Shown here: one piece after another, positions 46,852 to 56,474 of the stretch
Position numbering within the stretch: position 1 is the first letter of the stretch
Layout of the letters: each line of letters opens with the position of its first letter
Notes under the pieces: model-generated
What the model was told of the DNA's origin: nothing
Seen by the model: the letters and a program-made list of their open reading frames with translations, nothing else
Database searches by the model: none
Made by a program: the position numbers and the translations under genes
Assembly (NCBI GenBank): GCA_913020045.1
Contig: CAJWBE010000015.1
Span: 1 to 64,000, forward strand
Source: an uncultured Oleiphilus sp.
Lineage (GTDB): Bacteria > Pseudomonadota > Gammaproteobacteria > Pseudomonadales > Oleiphilaceae
Direction: 5' to 3'
DNA: 64,000 nt

Positions 46852-47100
46852 TCAAGCTGCTTTCGCAACTTCTTTCAACAAGCTTTGCACTCGATCTGAC
46901 ACGGTAGCGCCCTGACCTAACCAAAACTCAACTCGATCAGAAGCAACGCGCAAGCGTTCTTCCTGGCCACGAGCCAACGGGTTAAAAAAACCAACTCTTT
47001 CAATATATCTTCCATCACGAGCGGAGCGACTATCAGCAACAGTCAGATGGTAAAATGGACGCTTCTTAGAGCCTCCACGAGATAAACGGATAGTAACCAT
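46852..47100 (-). CDS. rpsP: 30S ribosomal protein S16
   Basis: An 82-residue ribosomal protein starting [20 protein letters not shown], with [20 protein letters not shown] as the family signature. It is the first gene of the operon with rimM, trmD and rplS. Confidence 0.97.
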   Translation of the reverse strand: MVTIRLSRGGSKKRPFYHLTVADSRSARDGRYIERVGFFNPLARGQEERLRVASDRVEFWLGQGATVSDRVQSLLKEVAKAA

Positions 47101-47184
47101 GTTCGTCTATACATCCTGATAAATGTTAAAAAATTCGTATTAACGCCACTAACCTTGAAGTTAAGGGCGCTCGAAAGGGCGCAT

Positions 47185-47190
47185 ATTCTA
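47185..47190 (-). promoter_or_regulatory. Candidate rpsP operon promoter -10
   Basis: On the minus strand TAGAAT lies 85 bases upstream of rpsP in an AT-rich region; no clear -35. Confidence 0.35.
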
Positions 47191-47253
47191 GAGCATTACA
47201 ATTTAATTTAAAACACTAATTTGTGTTTTTTATAAAGTTCGTAATTCAAGCAC

Positions 47254-48627
47254 TTACATACGCCCCATAGGCCCGCCTCCCGGGGGCATCATGCCTTTCA
47301 TCCCACGCATCATGTTAGCCATTCCACCCTTCTGCGAGAATTTCTTCATCATTTTTTGCATTTGTTTGTGCTGCTTTAGCAATCGATTGATGTCTTGAAT
47401 CTGAGAACCAGAGCCTGATGCAATCCGGCGCTTACGAGAATTGTTAATCGAATCTGGGTATTGACGCTCCTTCGGCGTCATCGAGGAAATGATCGCTTCC
47501 ATTTGCCCCAGCGACTTATCATTCACTTGCTGCTGAGCAACCTGCGCCATATTGCCCATGCCCGGGAGTTTATCCAACAAACCGGCAACACCACCCATAT
47601 TTTTCATTTGCAGGAGCTGATCACGAAAATCCTCTAGATCAAACCGCTTGCCTTTCTTAATCTTTCGAGTGAGTTTTTCAGCCTTCTTTTTATCGAGTTT
47701 ACGCTCGGCATCCTCGATTAAGCTTAAAACGTCTCCCATGCCAAGAATACGCGAAGCAACACGATCGGGGTGAAAAGGCTCCAGCGCGTCTGTTTTTTCG
47801 CCGACACCCAAAAACTTAATTGGTTTGCCAGTGATCGCTCGAACCGACAAGGCAGCCCCGCCCCTCGCGTCACCATCAGTCTTCGTCAAAATAACGCCAG
47901 ATAACGGCAAGGTATCGTTAAATGCTTTCGCCGTATTTGCAGCATCTTGACCGGTCATCGAATCAACGACAAAAAGTGTTTCGACAGGATTAATCGCAGC
48001 ATGCAGCTCCGAAATCTCACCCATCATTTCCTGATCTATCGCCAACCTGCCCGCGGTATCCACAATAAGAACGTCAGCAAACTTCCGCTTTGCCTCTTGG
48101 AGCGCTGCATTCGCGATATCTAGCGGCTTTTGGTCCGCATTACTAGGAAAAAACTCTGCACCAACCTCTGAAGCCAAAGTTTCGAGCTGTTTGATTGCCG
48201 CAGGACGGTATACGTCCGCACTAACCACCATGACTTTCTTCTTCTCTCGCTCAGATAAATATTTTGCAAGCTTGGCGACAGATGTTGTTTTACCAGCCCC
48301 TTGCAGACCAGCCATTAAAACAACCGCGGGTGGCTGAGCACTTAGATCTAAGCCCTGAGAGCTTTGTCCCATCACTTGCACTAGCTCGGCATTCACGACC
48401 TTAATGAATTCTTGCCCAGGTGAAAGACTACGCATCACCTCCTGACCAACAGCCTTTTGACGAACTTGGTCAACAAACTCTTTGACAACCGGAAGCGCAA
48501 CATCTGCCTCTAGCAGAGCCATTCGAACCTCACGTAGAGTTTCTTTTATGTTGTCTTCTGTGAGTTTTGCCTGCCCTGTGACCTTTTTTAGGCTGTCAGA
48601 CAAGCGATCGGTTAGATTCTCAAACAT
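47254..48627 (-). CDS. ffh: Signal recognition particle protein Ffh
   Basis: A 457-residue SRP54 GTPase that pairs with 4.5S RNA and FtsY to insert membrane proteins. N domain 1-85; GTPase motifs include GLQGAGKTTSVAKLA, DTAGRLAID and TKTDGDARGGAAL; the Met-rich M domain runs from about 330 to the end (KGGMANMMRGMKGMMPPG). It is divergent from the ypjD-like gene. Confidence 0.97.
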   Translation of the reverse strand: MFENLTDRLSDSLKKVTGQAKLTEDNIKETLREVRMALLEADVALPVVKEFVDQVRQKAVGQEVMRSLSPGQEFIKVVNAELVQVMGQSSQGLDLSAQPPAVVLMAGLQGAGKTTSVAKLAKYLSEREKKKVMVVSADVYRPAAIKQLETLASEVGAEFFPSNADQKPLDIANAALQEAKRKFADVLIVDTAGRLAIDQEMMGEISELHAAINPVETLFVVDSMTGQDAANTAKAFNDTLPLSGVILTKTDGDARGGAALSVRAITGKPIKFLGVGEKTDALEPFHPDRVASRILGMGDVLSLIEDAERKLDKKKAEKLTRKIKKGKRFDLEDFRDQLLQMKNMGGVAGLLDKLPGMGNMAQVAQQQVNDKSLGQMEAIISSMTPKERQYPDSINNSRKRRIASGSGSQIQDINRLLKQHKQMQKMMKKFSQKGGMANMMRGMKGMMPPGGGPMGRM

Positions 48628-48754
48628 GTTAAATCTCTATAGTTGTCAGTTGCGCAACCATCTATCGGTTGCCAAGTAGATGCAAACCAAGCATTATAAC
48701 CATTCCTGAACATTATTTTGAACATTCTGATTCAAACAGTTTAAATACCCTTCA

Positions 48755-49555
48755 ATGAATATATTGGTTCTCAGCTCTTTATCGCTTGGTTTGTATGCCT
48801 TGGGCACGTTTTACCAACTTCTAGCGTACCTCAAAAAACTAGAACTCAAGCCGTTTATATCCGTACTATTAGGAAGTCTAGCGGCCATTAGCCAACTCGT
48901 CTTGACAGGAACTCAACTTGTCGAGAAAGACAACTTCAATTTCAACTTCCTGACGACGGCCTCTTTGGTAGCCGGCACGCTGACACTGGGACTTGTGATT
49001 GCCGCGACGCGCAAGCCGCTACAAGCCAGCCTGCTAATCATTTACCCGATTGCAGCACTCGCTACTATGGCCACCGCGCACTGGAACGATCACAACACCA
49101 CTTTTGAGCCCACTAGCAGCGGTATTTTTTTACACATAACCCTGTCTGTCATCGCTTACTGCGTTCTTAGCATTGCAGCCATTCAAGCTATCCTTATTTA
49201 TTTTCAAAACAACAACCTGAAAAAGAAAAACAACACCATTCTAATGCGTAATTTACCGCCATTACTGACCATGGAAAAACTACTTTTCGAGATGCTGTGG
49301 AGCGGCACTCTTCTCCTAGCACTTGCCGTCGTGGCAGGCTTTATTTTCGTGGACAATTTATTTACCCAACAGCTCGTCCATAAAACATTTTTCTCACTAC
49401 TTTCATTAGCCGTATTTTCAACCCTTTTATATGGACGGAAGGCTCATGGCTGGCGAGGACTTACTGCGAGCAAACTTACACTCTGGGGAGCAGGCCTATT
49501 AATGCTAGGATTTTTTGGTAGCAAGTTTGTACTCGAATGGGTTCTAAACACTTAA
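48755..49555 (+). CDS. ypjD: CcsA/YpjD-type cytochrome c assembly-like membrane protein
   Basis: A 266-residue protein with about eight transmembrane segments. Residues HITLSVIAYCVLSIAAIQAI and a late GWRGLTASKLTLWGAGLLML region fit YpjD, a CcmC/CcsA-superfamily protein. The Trp/His haem-handling motifs of true CcmC are reduced. Context (ffh before, CorB-type gene after) matches ypjD-yfjD of enterics, and YpjD has been linked to magnesium efflux with CorB. Function here is inferred. Confidence 0.82.
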   Translation: MNILVLSSLSLGLYALGTFYQLLAYLKKLELKPFISVLLGSLAAISQLVLTGTQLVEKDNFNFNFLTTASLVAGTLTLGLVIAATRKPLQASLLIIYPIAALATMATAHWNDHNTTFEPTSSGIFLHITLSVIAYCVLSIAAIQAILIYFQNNNLKKKNNTILMRNLPPLLTMEKLLFEMLWSGTLLLALAVVAGFIFVDNLFTQQLVHKTFFSLLSLAVFSTLLYGRKAHGWRGLTASKLTLWGAGLLMLGFFGSKFVLEWVLNT

Positions 49556-49586
49556 CCCCTCTCTCAATCACACCCGAGAAATATCA

Positions 49587-50861
49587 TTGAACGAAACCTC
49601 CACCACATCCCTGCTAATACTGTTAGCCGTTCTAATCATTCTGTCAGGCTTTTTTTCCAGTTCTGAAACTGGGATGCTGTCACTGAACCGCTATCGGCTC
49701 AAGCACCTCAAAAAAAACGGGAACAAAGGCGCAATTCAGGCTAGCAAACTTTTAGACCGAACCGACCAATTAATAAGTATTATTTTGATTGGCAACAACT
49801 TCGTTAACATCCTAGCCTCATCAATCGCAACGGTAGTGGCCATTCGGATATGGGGCGACGCAGGCATCGCAATTGCTACTGCCATTCTGACCTTGGTGAT
49901 TCTTATATTTGCAGAAATCACTCCTAAAACGATTGCCGCATACCACCCCGAAAAAGTGGCATTTCCCGCATCCTATATCCTGTCGCCACTGCTAAAAATA
50001 TTGTATCCCGCCGTCTGGCTAATCAACCTGCTAACCGGCACACTGCTGAGATTACTGGGAATCAAGACCGATCAAGATGATCGTAACCACTTAAGCAGAG
50101 AAGAGCTGCGTACCGTTGTAAATGAAGCCGGCGGCCTCATCCCCAAGCAGCACCAAGAAATGCTAATCAGCATTCTTGACCTAGAAAAAGTCACCGTCAA
50201 TGACATAATGGTACCGCGCAGCGAGATCGTTGGCATCGACATTGACAACAATCTCGACGACATTATTCAATATATTAAGTCGTCGCATTACACTCGACTA
50301 CCGGTTTACAAAGGCGATATCAATAATATTATCGGCATCCTCCACTTGCGCAATATGTCTCGCGTCTTGCACAGCGCTGATCCAAATAAAGCGCTATTGC
50401 TCCAAGCATGCAGAGACCCATACTTCATACCTGAAAGCACACCCTTGAATACCCAGTTACTCCACTTTCAAAAGAAAAAACGAAGAATAGGTGTTGTCGT
50501 TGATGAGTATGGAGAAGTCCAAGGCATTGCAACCATGGAAGACATACTCGAAGAAATCGTTGGTGAGTTCACCACTGACTTTTCCGCTACTAGCGGCACC
50601 GACATAACAAAGCAGAGTGACGGATCATTCTTAATAGACGGATCGATCACTCTGCGCAGCCTAAACAAAACCTTGCGATGGTCTTTACCTACTGCCGGAC
50701 CAAAAACTCTAAACGGGCTAATTACAGAGCAACTAGAAACAATCCCCGAGTCCCCAGTCTGCCTTTCACTAAATCACTACAAAATAGAAGTTCGTCAAAT
50801 AAAAGACAACATGATCAAAACTGCAAGGATCACCCCACCCAAGCAAAGCCACAAACCCTGA
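49587..50861 (+). CDS. corB: CNNM/CorB family magnesium-linked transporter
   Basis: A 424-residue protein. Residues about 1-185 are the DUF21/CNNM membrane domain (GFFSSSETGMLSLNRYRLKH), 200-325 a CBS pair (ILDLEKVTVNDIMVPRSE and VVDEYGEVQGIATMEDIL), and 340-420 a CorC/HlyC domain. The start is TTG at 49587 with GAGAAA upstream. It resembles YfjD/CorB, which contributes to Mg2+ efflux and cobalt resistance. Confidence 0.88.
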   Translation: MNETSTTSLLILLAVLIILSGFFSSSETGMLSLNRYRLKHLKKNGNKGAIQASKLLDRTDQLISIILIGNNFVNILASSIATVVAIRIWGDAGIAIATAILTLVILIFAEITPKTIAAYHPEKVAFPASYILSPLLKILYPAVWLINLLTGTLLRLLGIKTDQDDRNHLSREELRTVVNEAGGLIPKQHQEMLISILDLEKVTVNDIMVPRSEIVGIDIDNNLDDIIQYIKSSHYTRLPVYKGDINNIIGILHLRNMSRVLHSADPNKALLLQACRDPYFIPESTPLNTQLLHFQKKKRRIGVVVDEYGEVQGIATMEDILEEIVGEFTTDFSATSGTDITKQSDGSFLIDGSITLRSLNKTLRWSLPTAGPKTLNGLITEQLETIPESPVCLSLNHYKIEVRQIKDNMIKTARITPPKQSHKP

Positions 50862-50877
50862 TAAGAAATGTAAAATT

Positions 50878-50929
50878 TTTGATCATTGCGTGATCAAACA
50901 TTATGTTTTCTATCAGTTTGTCTTATAAT
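50878..50929 (+). promoter_or_regulatory. Promoter with upstream inverted repeat before DUF1631 copy 2
   Basis: A consensus TATAAT (50924-50929) lies 80 bases before the DUF1631 start; no good -35 is seen. An inverted repeat TTTGATCA-N5-TGATCAAA (50878-50898) sits about where a -35-region activator would bind. It could instead be a weak terminator for corB. Confidence 0.45.
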
Positions 50930-51009
50930 CGTTGGTATATGTGCTAGTTGAATCTGTTTTAACGCTAGCTAAGCTCACCTGACAATGGTGACAATAACCG
51001 AGTTTGAGC

Positions 51010-53211
51010 ATGATTAACTCTTCAGAAGTATCGTACATAAAAGCGCCCAACCATCTGGAAACGGTCAAGTATCCGGATCCTTCGGTTATTGCAGCCGTGT
51101 ACAATGCCGCGACAAAAACACTCTCAGAACTCACACAAAGCATGTTTGACGCAATCGATGACTCTCTCTTTGAGCTCGCAAACAATGCGAGATCGAATAA
51201 TGAGCAAAATCGTTTCTTCGAAGCGATGCGCGAAGTAAGAATCAAAAGACAGTCAATAGAGAGCAATTTCCAACAACAAGTGAAAAGCCTGTTCGAGCCT
51301 AAGGCCGTTTTAACCTCCAGCATCAGTGACCCAACAACTGAAAACGCTGTCAAAGATAACCTTTCTTTGGTCGGCGAGTCGGAAATGGAGCTGAACATAG
51401 CGATCAGCTCCATGGCGTCCAAATCTAAAAGCAACCTTCAAAAAGCGCTATTAGACACCCAACATTGTTTTGGGCAACTTTACGGCGCAAAAACGCCAGA
51501 ACTCGTCTCATCACCACTTGAACCTGCCGGCATATGCAGATGCTTTAGTGAGTCATGTAACTCTTTAGAAGTCGACATTAAAGAACAGCTCCTTATTCTC
51601 AAGCAATTTGATCGTTTTGTGATGACCCACTTCGATGAAGTGCTAAACGTCAGCCTGCAGAAACTAGCGGAAGCGAAATTTTCTCCGCCTAAAAAACATG
51701 CTGCAAGTGCGCCAATCATTCGAAACAATCAACGTGGCACACAGAGCTCCAGGAGCTCAGAGCACTCGTCAAATTCCGACTCTAGCAAAAACAGAAATCA
51801 AAATAGCGATCAACCTAGAGCTGACGAAAACTTTGAAGCCTTGCTAGCACGCTTTCAACACCATAGCGGAAACACCAATACTCACCAAGCTAGTTACGCA
51901 TCCAGCGCGACTGCTGAGATGCAAAAAGCGCTTAGCGTTATTCAGCGTACCTTGCACGGCCTCGATGAAAAAGCACAAGTAAACCTAAACAATTTAGTAG
52001 GTAAAGAGCTTTCTCTGACAGGCGCTCAACTCAGCCAGTATGACAATGATCTAATTAGACTAGTGTCAATGCTGTTTGAGTTCATCTTGCAAGACAATAA
52101 CTTAGCACCATCTATGCAAGCCCTTATAAGCAGGATGCAAATACCCATTTTAAAAGTGGTTATTCAAGACAGCCGCTTCTTTAGCAGCAATACTCACCCT
52201 GCTCGACACTTGCTAAACTCATTAGCGAAAGCAGGCATTAGCTGGACAGAAACACAAAGAAAAGACAGTGACCCTCTTTACGCAAAATTAAAGCAAATTG
52301 TAAGCAGAACCCTCGCAGAGTTCGATGGTGACTTGAGGCTTCTCAAAATACTGGACCAAGATCTTAATCAATTTTTGTCTCAAGAAGAGCGCAAAGCTTC
52401 GATAGTGGAGCAAAGAACGCGAGAAGCAGAAGAAGGTCGAATACGAAGCATACAAGCTCAAGAAAAAGTCGAGCTCACACTTCACAGGCAGATACTATCT
52501 GCGCACCACTCAATTCCTGAGTTTATTATCGACACATTAAAAAATGGATGGAGCCGAGTTATGTTCCTGGCCTATCTAAAAGATGATCAAGAGCACCAAT
52601 GGAGCAACACTGTCGATATCTCCAAAGAACTCATCTGGTGCCTGCAGCCGCTTACAGCCCCAAAAGATCGCCAACGATGGATAAGCGTTGTCCCAAAATT
52701 GTTAAAAGATCTAGAGGCCGGCCTGCGGAATGTTTCGTACAACTCTGCGAACATTGATCAAACTATATCCGCGATTAAGACAGAACTTACCACGAGTTTT
52801 AAAGACAGCTCATATGCTCAGGCTACATCAAAAAAACCAAAAACTGGCAACGGCGAAAGAGAAGCTCTTAAGCCCTCAGACATAAAAAGTAACGACACCT
52901 ACTCAACTGAAAAAGAGAACAATGTACTCGCCAAGCATATCGAAAAAGCAAACGCACTCAAGGTTGGGCAATGGGTCGAATTCAAGCTGGTTAACGGGGA
53001 CACACACCGATGTAAACTTTCTGCAAACATCAAAGAGGCTGACTGCTTTATATTCGTCAACCGCATGGGCTTAAAGCCAATCAAAAAATCGCTAATTGAA
53101 TTGGCCCAAGATCTTCAGAAAAACCGTGTAATATTCTTGGAACAAGGCTTAATGATAGACAGAGCCTTAAGTAGCTTTGCTTCAAATCTACTCCCCAACC
53201 AAAAAAACTAG
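51010..53211 (+). CDS. DUF1631 family protein with PilZ-like C-terminus (copy 2)
   Basis: A 733-residue paralogue of the protein at 23371. Shared blocks include MFDAIDDSLFELANNARSNN near residue 45, PILKVVIQDSRFFSSNTHPA in the core and the C-terminal barrel-like VGQWVEFKLVNGDTHRCKLS with FIFVNRMGLKP. The linker before it is Lys/Ser-rich and shorter than in copy 1, and about 235-285 is a Ser/Asn-rich stretch. A TTG two codons earlier is in frame, but ATG is preferred. It has its own -10-like TATAAT. Function unknown; a c-di-GMP link is only suggested by the barrel. Confidence 0.85.
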   Translation: MINSSEVSYIKAPNHLETVKYPDPSVIAAVYNAATKTLSELTQSMFDAIDDSLFELANNARSNNEQNRFFEAMREVRIKRQSIESNFQQQVKSLFEPKAVLTSSISDPTTENAVKDNLSLVGESEMELNIAISSMASKSKSNLQKALLDTQHCFGQLYGAKTPELVSSPLEPAGICRCFSESCNSLEVDIKEQLLILKQFDRFVMTHFDEVLNVSLQKLAEAKFSPPKKHAASAPIIRNNQRGTQSSRSSEHSSNSDSSKNRNQNSDQPRADENFEALLARFQHHSGNTNTHQASYASSATAEMQKALSVIQRTLHGLDEKAQVNLNNLVGKELSLTGAQLSQYDNDLIRLVSMLFEFILQDNNLAPSMQALISRMQIPILKVVIQDSRFFSSNTHPARHLLNSLAKAGISWTETQRKDSDPLYAKLKQIVSRTLAEFDGDLRLLKILDQDLNQFLSQEERKASIVEQRTREAEEGRIRSIQAQEKVELTLHRQILSAHHSIPEFIIDTLKNGWSRVMFLAYLKDDQEHQWSNTVDISKELIWCLQPLTAPKDRQRWISVVPKLLKDLEAGLRNVSYNSANIDQTISAIKTELTTSFKDSSYAQATSKKPKTGNGEREALKPSDIKSNDTYSTEKENNVLAKHIEKANALKVGQWVEFKLVNGDTHRCKLSANIKEADCFIFVNRMGLKPIKKSLIELAQDLQKNRVIFLEQGLMIDRALSSFASNLLPNQKN

Positions 53212-53240
53212 ATTATAGTCTGTATCAGCAGGACAACTAA

Positions 53241-53981
53241 TTGTTGAATAACAGCCATTATCAAGGCCAGCACCAAATTGCCATTTGTATTGCCCTTGCT
53301 CTCGCAATTCACGCATTATCAATAATAGCCTTTAAGCTCATAACACACGATACAAATAAGAAACCGCAAACCGTCGAAGTGGTTCTACTTGCAAACCAAG
53401 GGGCCAAATCGACTCTCAACTCATCTTCGTCATCCCTCATTGATGCTTCAGAAAAACTTGTTGACACTAATAGCCAATCTACCTTTAAGACCCGAAGTAA
53501 CACCAACGAAGATAAAAACACCAGCCCTGCACATGAAAGCAAAAAGAACACACAACAACTTCCTACGCTAAATCAGTCCAACCGCCAACAAATAAGCCGT
53601 GACGGCCTGACCAGCTTATTCTCGCAGTCCCCAAAGGTCACCAACCAAAAAAATGAAAAACAAGTTTCGACCAGAAATGCAGCGAAGTTATCTGATTACC
53701 AAAAACGACTGATTAAGCACATGTTACAGGGAAAACTATACGATCAATTTCATCGCATAATGAAGGAAAAAAACGCAACAACAGTCAGCTACACACTCAG
53801 TCTCTGGTTATTACCAAGTGGTGCTATCAAAAATGCAGCGATCAAAGAAACCAGCGGAATTCAAGAAATAGATAAACGCGCGATCAGCGCCGCTTACAGT
53901 GCCAGCCCTTATCCAAAACCTCCGCCAGGCGACACTGCTACTCGCTTTAAGTATGAGGTACCAGTTCAGTACAAACCTTAA
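53241..53981 (+). CDS. TonB/TolA-like energy transducer
   Basis: A 246-residue protein with a TTG start and AGGA 8 bases upstream. One N-terminal membrane helix (IAICIALALAIHALSIIAF), a Ser/Thr/Lys/Gln-rich periplasmic linker of about 100 residues, and a C-terminal TonB_C domain (about 160-246) with VSYTLSLWLLPSGAIKNAAI and the final YPKPPPGDTATRFKYEVPVQ. The Lys-rich helical linker of TolA and the Pro-rich linker of TonB are not prominent. No ExbBD is nearby. Confidence 0.8.
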   Translation: MLNNSHYQGQHQIAICIALALAIHALSIIAFKLITHDTNKKPQTVEVVLLANQGAKSTLNSSSSSLIDASEKLVDTNSQSTFKTRSNTNEDKNTSPAHESKKNTQQLPTLNQSNRQQISRDGLTSLFSQSPKVTNQKNEKQVSTRNAAKLSDYQKRLIKHMLQGKLYDQFHRIMKEKNATTVSYTLSLWLLPSGAIKNAAIKETSGIQEIDKRAISAAYSASPYPKPPPGDTATRFKYEVPVQYKP

Positions 53982-55424
53982 TTAAACATAAGGGATAATA
54001 GACTCTGCGTAGAGCTGGAGCTCTTCTAGAATAAAGCGCTGCTCATCAAGCAACTCTGGCGACGAGGCGAGTTGCTGCAAAGAGGAACCGAACTGCTCGA
54101 TACTAAGGTACTGACTATCTGCAGCCATAATGCGCTCATAACAATGGTGTGACCACCTCTCCTGCTCTTCAAAACTCAGTGATTGCGGATAATTTCTACC
54201 TTTGTAGCGAAATAACATTTCAGCCAAACGCTCATCGCTAAATAAAAACTCTTCTTCTTGCAACTCTTGCGGGCTAGATTGTCGCACTCTCAGCATTTCT
54301 GCTTTATCGGCCGAACTAAAAAAACCGCCTGCATAGATCATTAAGTCTGGATCAGTAACTGCGGGACGAGATTCACCCTCAAACACCTGGGAAAAAAGGG
54401 ATAGTAATGCAGGATTAGCCCTTAGAAAGGCCAAATTTTCTTTGATGACATCCATATCAATCCCCCACTCAGTTAACCTCTGAGGGTCAAGGGACTGAAC
54501 AGAAGAAGCTGGCAGCACAACTGGGCACTTATTAACATGTATCGTCTTAAGCGCTGGACGCTTTGCAAACTCACCGAGCGTTGAAGTAGTTGAATACAAA
54601 CGACTACGTATATCTTCGACAGAGACTCCAGTCCAGCCCGAAAGATCTTCGCGCAAATCCCAGACGACAACTCCATTTTTGTTTGACGGGTGCCTAAACA
54701 ACGGAGCCACCAATGCACAGCAACCTAAAGAAGCACGGTACTTTGAGGAAACATGCAGAATAGGTTTATGAGAGTCGAAATGAAACATGTCATTAATCTT
54801 ATTTTTATCCCTCATCGAAAATGCCCAATCGTACAACTTTGGCTGCCGTAGCTTGATTAGCTTTGCCAGCTCAATCGTAGCGTAAACATCTGACATAGCA
54901 TCGTGAGCGGATAAGTGCTCAATACCGTTTTCTTTTGTGAGCAACTCAAGCCGAAAACTTACAGAATCATCTTCATTGCGAGGCCATTTGAGAGTGTCTG
55001 GCTTCATAACATAAACCAGACGAACGATATCGATAATATCCCAACGAGAGTTCCCGTTTTTCCACTCTCTTTCATATGGGTCAATAAAGTTCCTATAGAA
55101 CAAATTTCTCGTTACTTCATCGTCGAATCGGATACTGTTATATCCTGCGACACATGTGCCTGGAACAGAAAACAACTGACTAACTCGCTCCGCAAATAGC
55201 GCCTCAACCTCTCCCTCTCGCATGGCGACTTGGGGTGTAATTCCAGTAATAAGGCACGCCTCAGCAGAGGGCAAGAAATCCTCAGCTGGCTTGCAGTAAA
55301 AGGTAACAGGCTCTTCAATAACGTTCAGATCCATATCCGTCCGCACACCAGCAAACTGACAGGGTCTATCTTTCTGAGGGTCCGCACCAAATGTTTCGTA
55401 GTCGTGCCAGAATATACTTTGCAT
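53982..55424 (-). CDS. sbcB: Exodeoxyribonuclease I
   Basis: A 480-residue 3'-5' single-strand DNA exonuclease. The DEDD nuclease starts FWHDYETFGADP (Asp and Glu), continues with GYNSIRFDDEVTRNLFYRNF and HDAMSDVYATI (further acidic residues), then the SH3-like and helical C-terminal domains. It interacts with SSB. Its stop is adjacent to the stop of the TonB-like gene. Confidence 0.95.
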   Translation of the reverse strand: MQSIFWHDYETFGADPQKDRPCQFAGVRTDMDLNVIEEPVTFYCKPAEDFLPSAEACLITGITPQVAMREGEVEALFAERVSQLFSVPGTCVAGYNSIRFDDEVTRNLFYRNFIDPYEREWKNGNSRWDIIDIVRLVYVMKPDTLKWPRNEDDSVSFRLELLTKENGIEHLSAHDAMSDVYATIELAKLIKLRQPKLYDWAFSMRDKNKINDMFHFDSHKPILHVSSKYRASLGCCALVAPLFRHPSNKNGVVVWDLREDLSGWTGVSVEDIRSRLYSTTSTLGEFAKRPALKTIHVNKCPVVLPASSVQSLDPQRLTEWGIDMDVIKENLAFLRANPALLSLFSQVFEGESRPAVTDPDLMIYAGGFFSSADKAEMLRVRQSSPQELQEEEFLFSDERLAEMLFRYKGRNYPQSLSFEEQERWSHHCYERIMAADSQYLSIEQFGSSLQQLASSPELLDEQRFILEELQLYAESIIPYV

Positions 55425-55550
55425 TTAGAACAGCAGCCTTGAAGTAAAACGCTGATTTTACATGAATAAGTTCAAAAGAAGGGTTTTAACAGAGAGAGCT
55501 AGTCAAAAAATAAATTAAGATTTCATATCGTTGGCCGAGAGACCAAAACG

Positions 55551-56474
55551 TTAAAACAAACCGTTTCCACGGTCAATATACTCAGTTCGTAAACGATCCG
55601 TTCCCGTCGCATTCGTCCCAGTATTCATGTCGATATTCATTGACGTTGGGATGTTAATAAATACACCTAAACCCGCCGTAACTGAGCCATCAGACGTTTG
55701 CCAGTCAGTCGCTTCTTTTTGAAACGAAATAAAGAAGTCATTAGTATAATCAACCTCACCTGTTGCCTTGTTTCTTTCGCCGACATCAAGTGTTTTGAAG
55801 TCCGCCAAGTTATAACAGTAGAAACCAGAATTACAATTCGTCACCCCACCTGCTTCAGTTTTCGAGACTCCAAAAAACTGAGTGCGCGAATTGTCTGCAT
55901 CGCCATTAACATCTAGCAGCGTTGATTGGTAATCATCGCCAAAGAAGTCTGTGATCTCCATTTCGACATTTCCCGAAATGCTATTAAAGTCTCCCGTTAG
56001 CTGCCCCCTAGCTTCACCAAAACCAATACGAAAACCCGTCAATTCATCTGCGCCATTTTGGGAAATTTCAAAGAAAGGGTCATTCAATTCGAAAGGGATT
56101 ATGTCGTTGACGGAATAAGTATTGCCATCAAGCTGGATTTGAGTGTCGTTGGTAGAGATAGAACCAAAACCAAGGTTGGTGATATTTAGGTCAGCATTGA
56201 GCGCCTCGCCCGGCCTAGCAATATTGCCAGCCTCAAGCGTATCAATATTCATTTGAAGATCAGCTTCCATGCCCAGCGTGACGCGTGTGTAACTATTTGA
56301 ACCAAAATCGCTAACGTCAAATGCTACAGCGGCCTGACCCGAGTATTGACTCAGATCTTCATCCGCAATAGGTCTCAACTCACCGAAAGCATCAAAGCAC
56401 GCAAAAGTCAGCAGCATCGGGCAAAGAACCCGATTTACCGCATACGCCAGTGCTTTTCCCTTACTTCTGACCAT
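55551..56474 (-). CDS. Secreted DUF6160-like protein (divergent paralogue)
   Basis: A 307-residue protein with a long N-terminal signal (ALAYAVNRVLCPMLLTFACF then AFGELRP). The mature start ELRPIADEDLSQYSGQAAVA parallels ELQVLDESSLQAVTGQAGLT of the protein at 11164, so I place them in one family. An Asp-rich loop DVNGDADN near residue 195 is another calcium-loop-like motif, and two cysteines lie in NCNSGFYC. Downstream lies sbcB, with no pilus gene nearby. Function unknown. Confidence 0.68.
   Translation of the reverse strand: MVRSKGKALAYAVNRVLCPMLLTFACFDAFGELRPIADEDLSQYSGQAAVAFDVSDFGSNSYTRVTLGMEADLQMNIDTLEAGNIARPGEALNADLNITNLGFGSISTNDTQIQLDGNTYSVNDIIPFELNDPFFEISQNGADELTGFRIGFGEARGQLTGDFNSISGNVEMEITDFFGDDYQSTLLDVNGDADNSRTQFFGVSKTEAGGVTNCNSGFYCYNLADFKTLDVGERNKATGEVDYTNDFFISFQKEATDWQTSDGSVTAGLGVFINIPTSMNIDMNTGTNATGTDRLRTEYIDRGNGLF

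Noticed and set aside
50878-50898. FNR-type site TTGAT...ATCAA before DUF1631 copy 2
   Set aside because: The half-sites are separated by 9 bases instead of the 4 required for FNR; CRP-type half-sites do not fit either.
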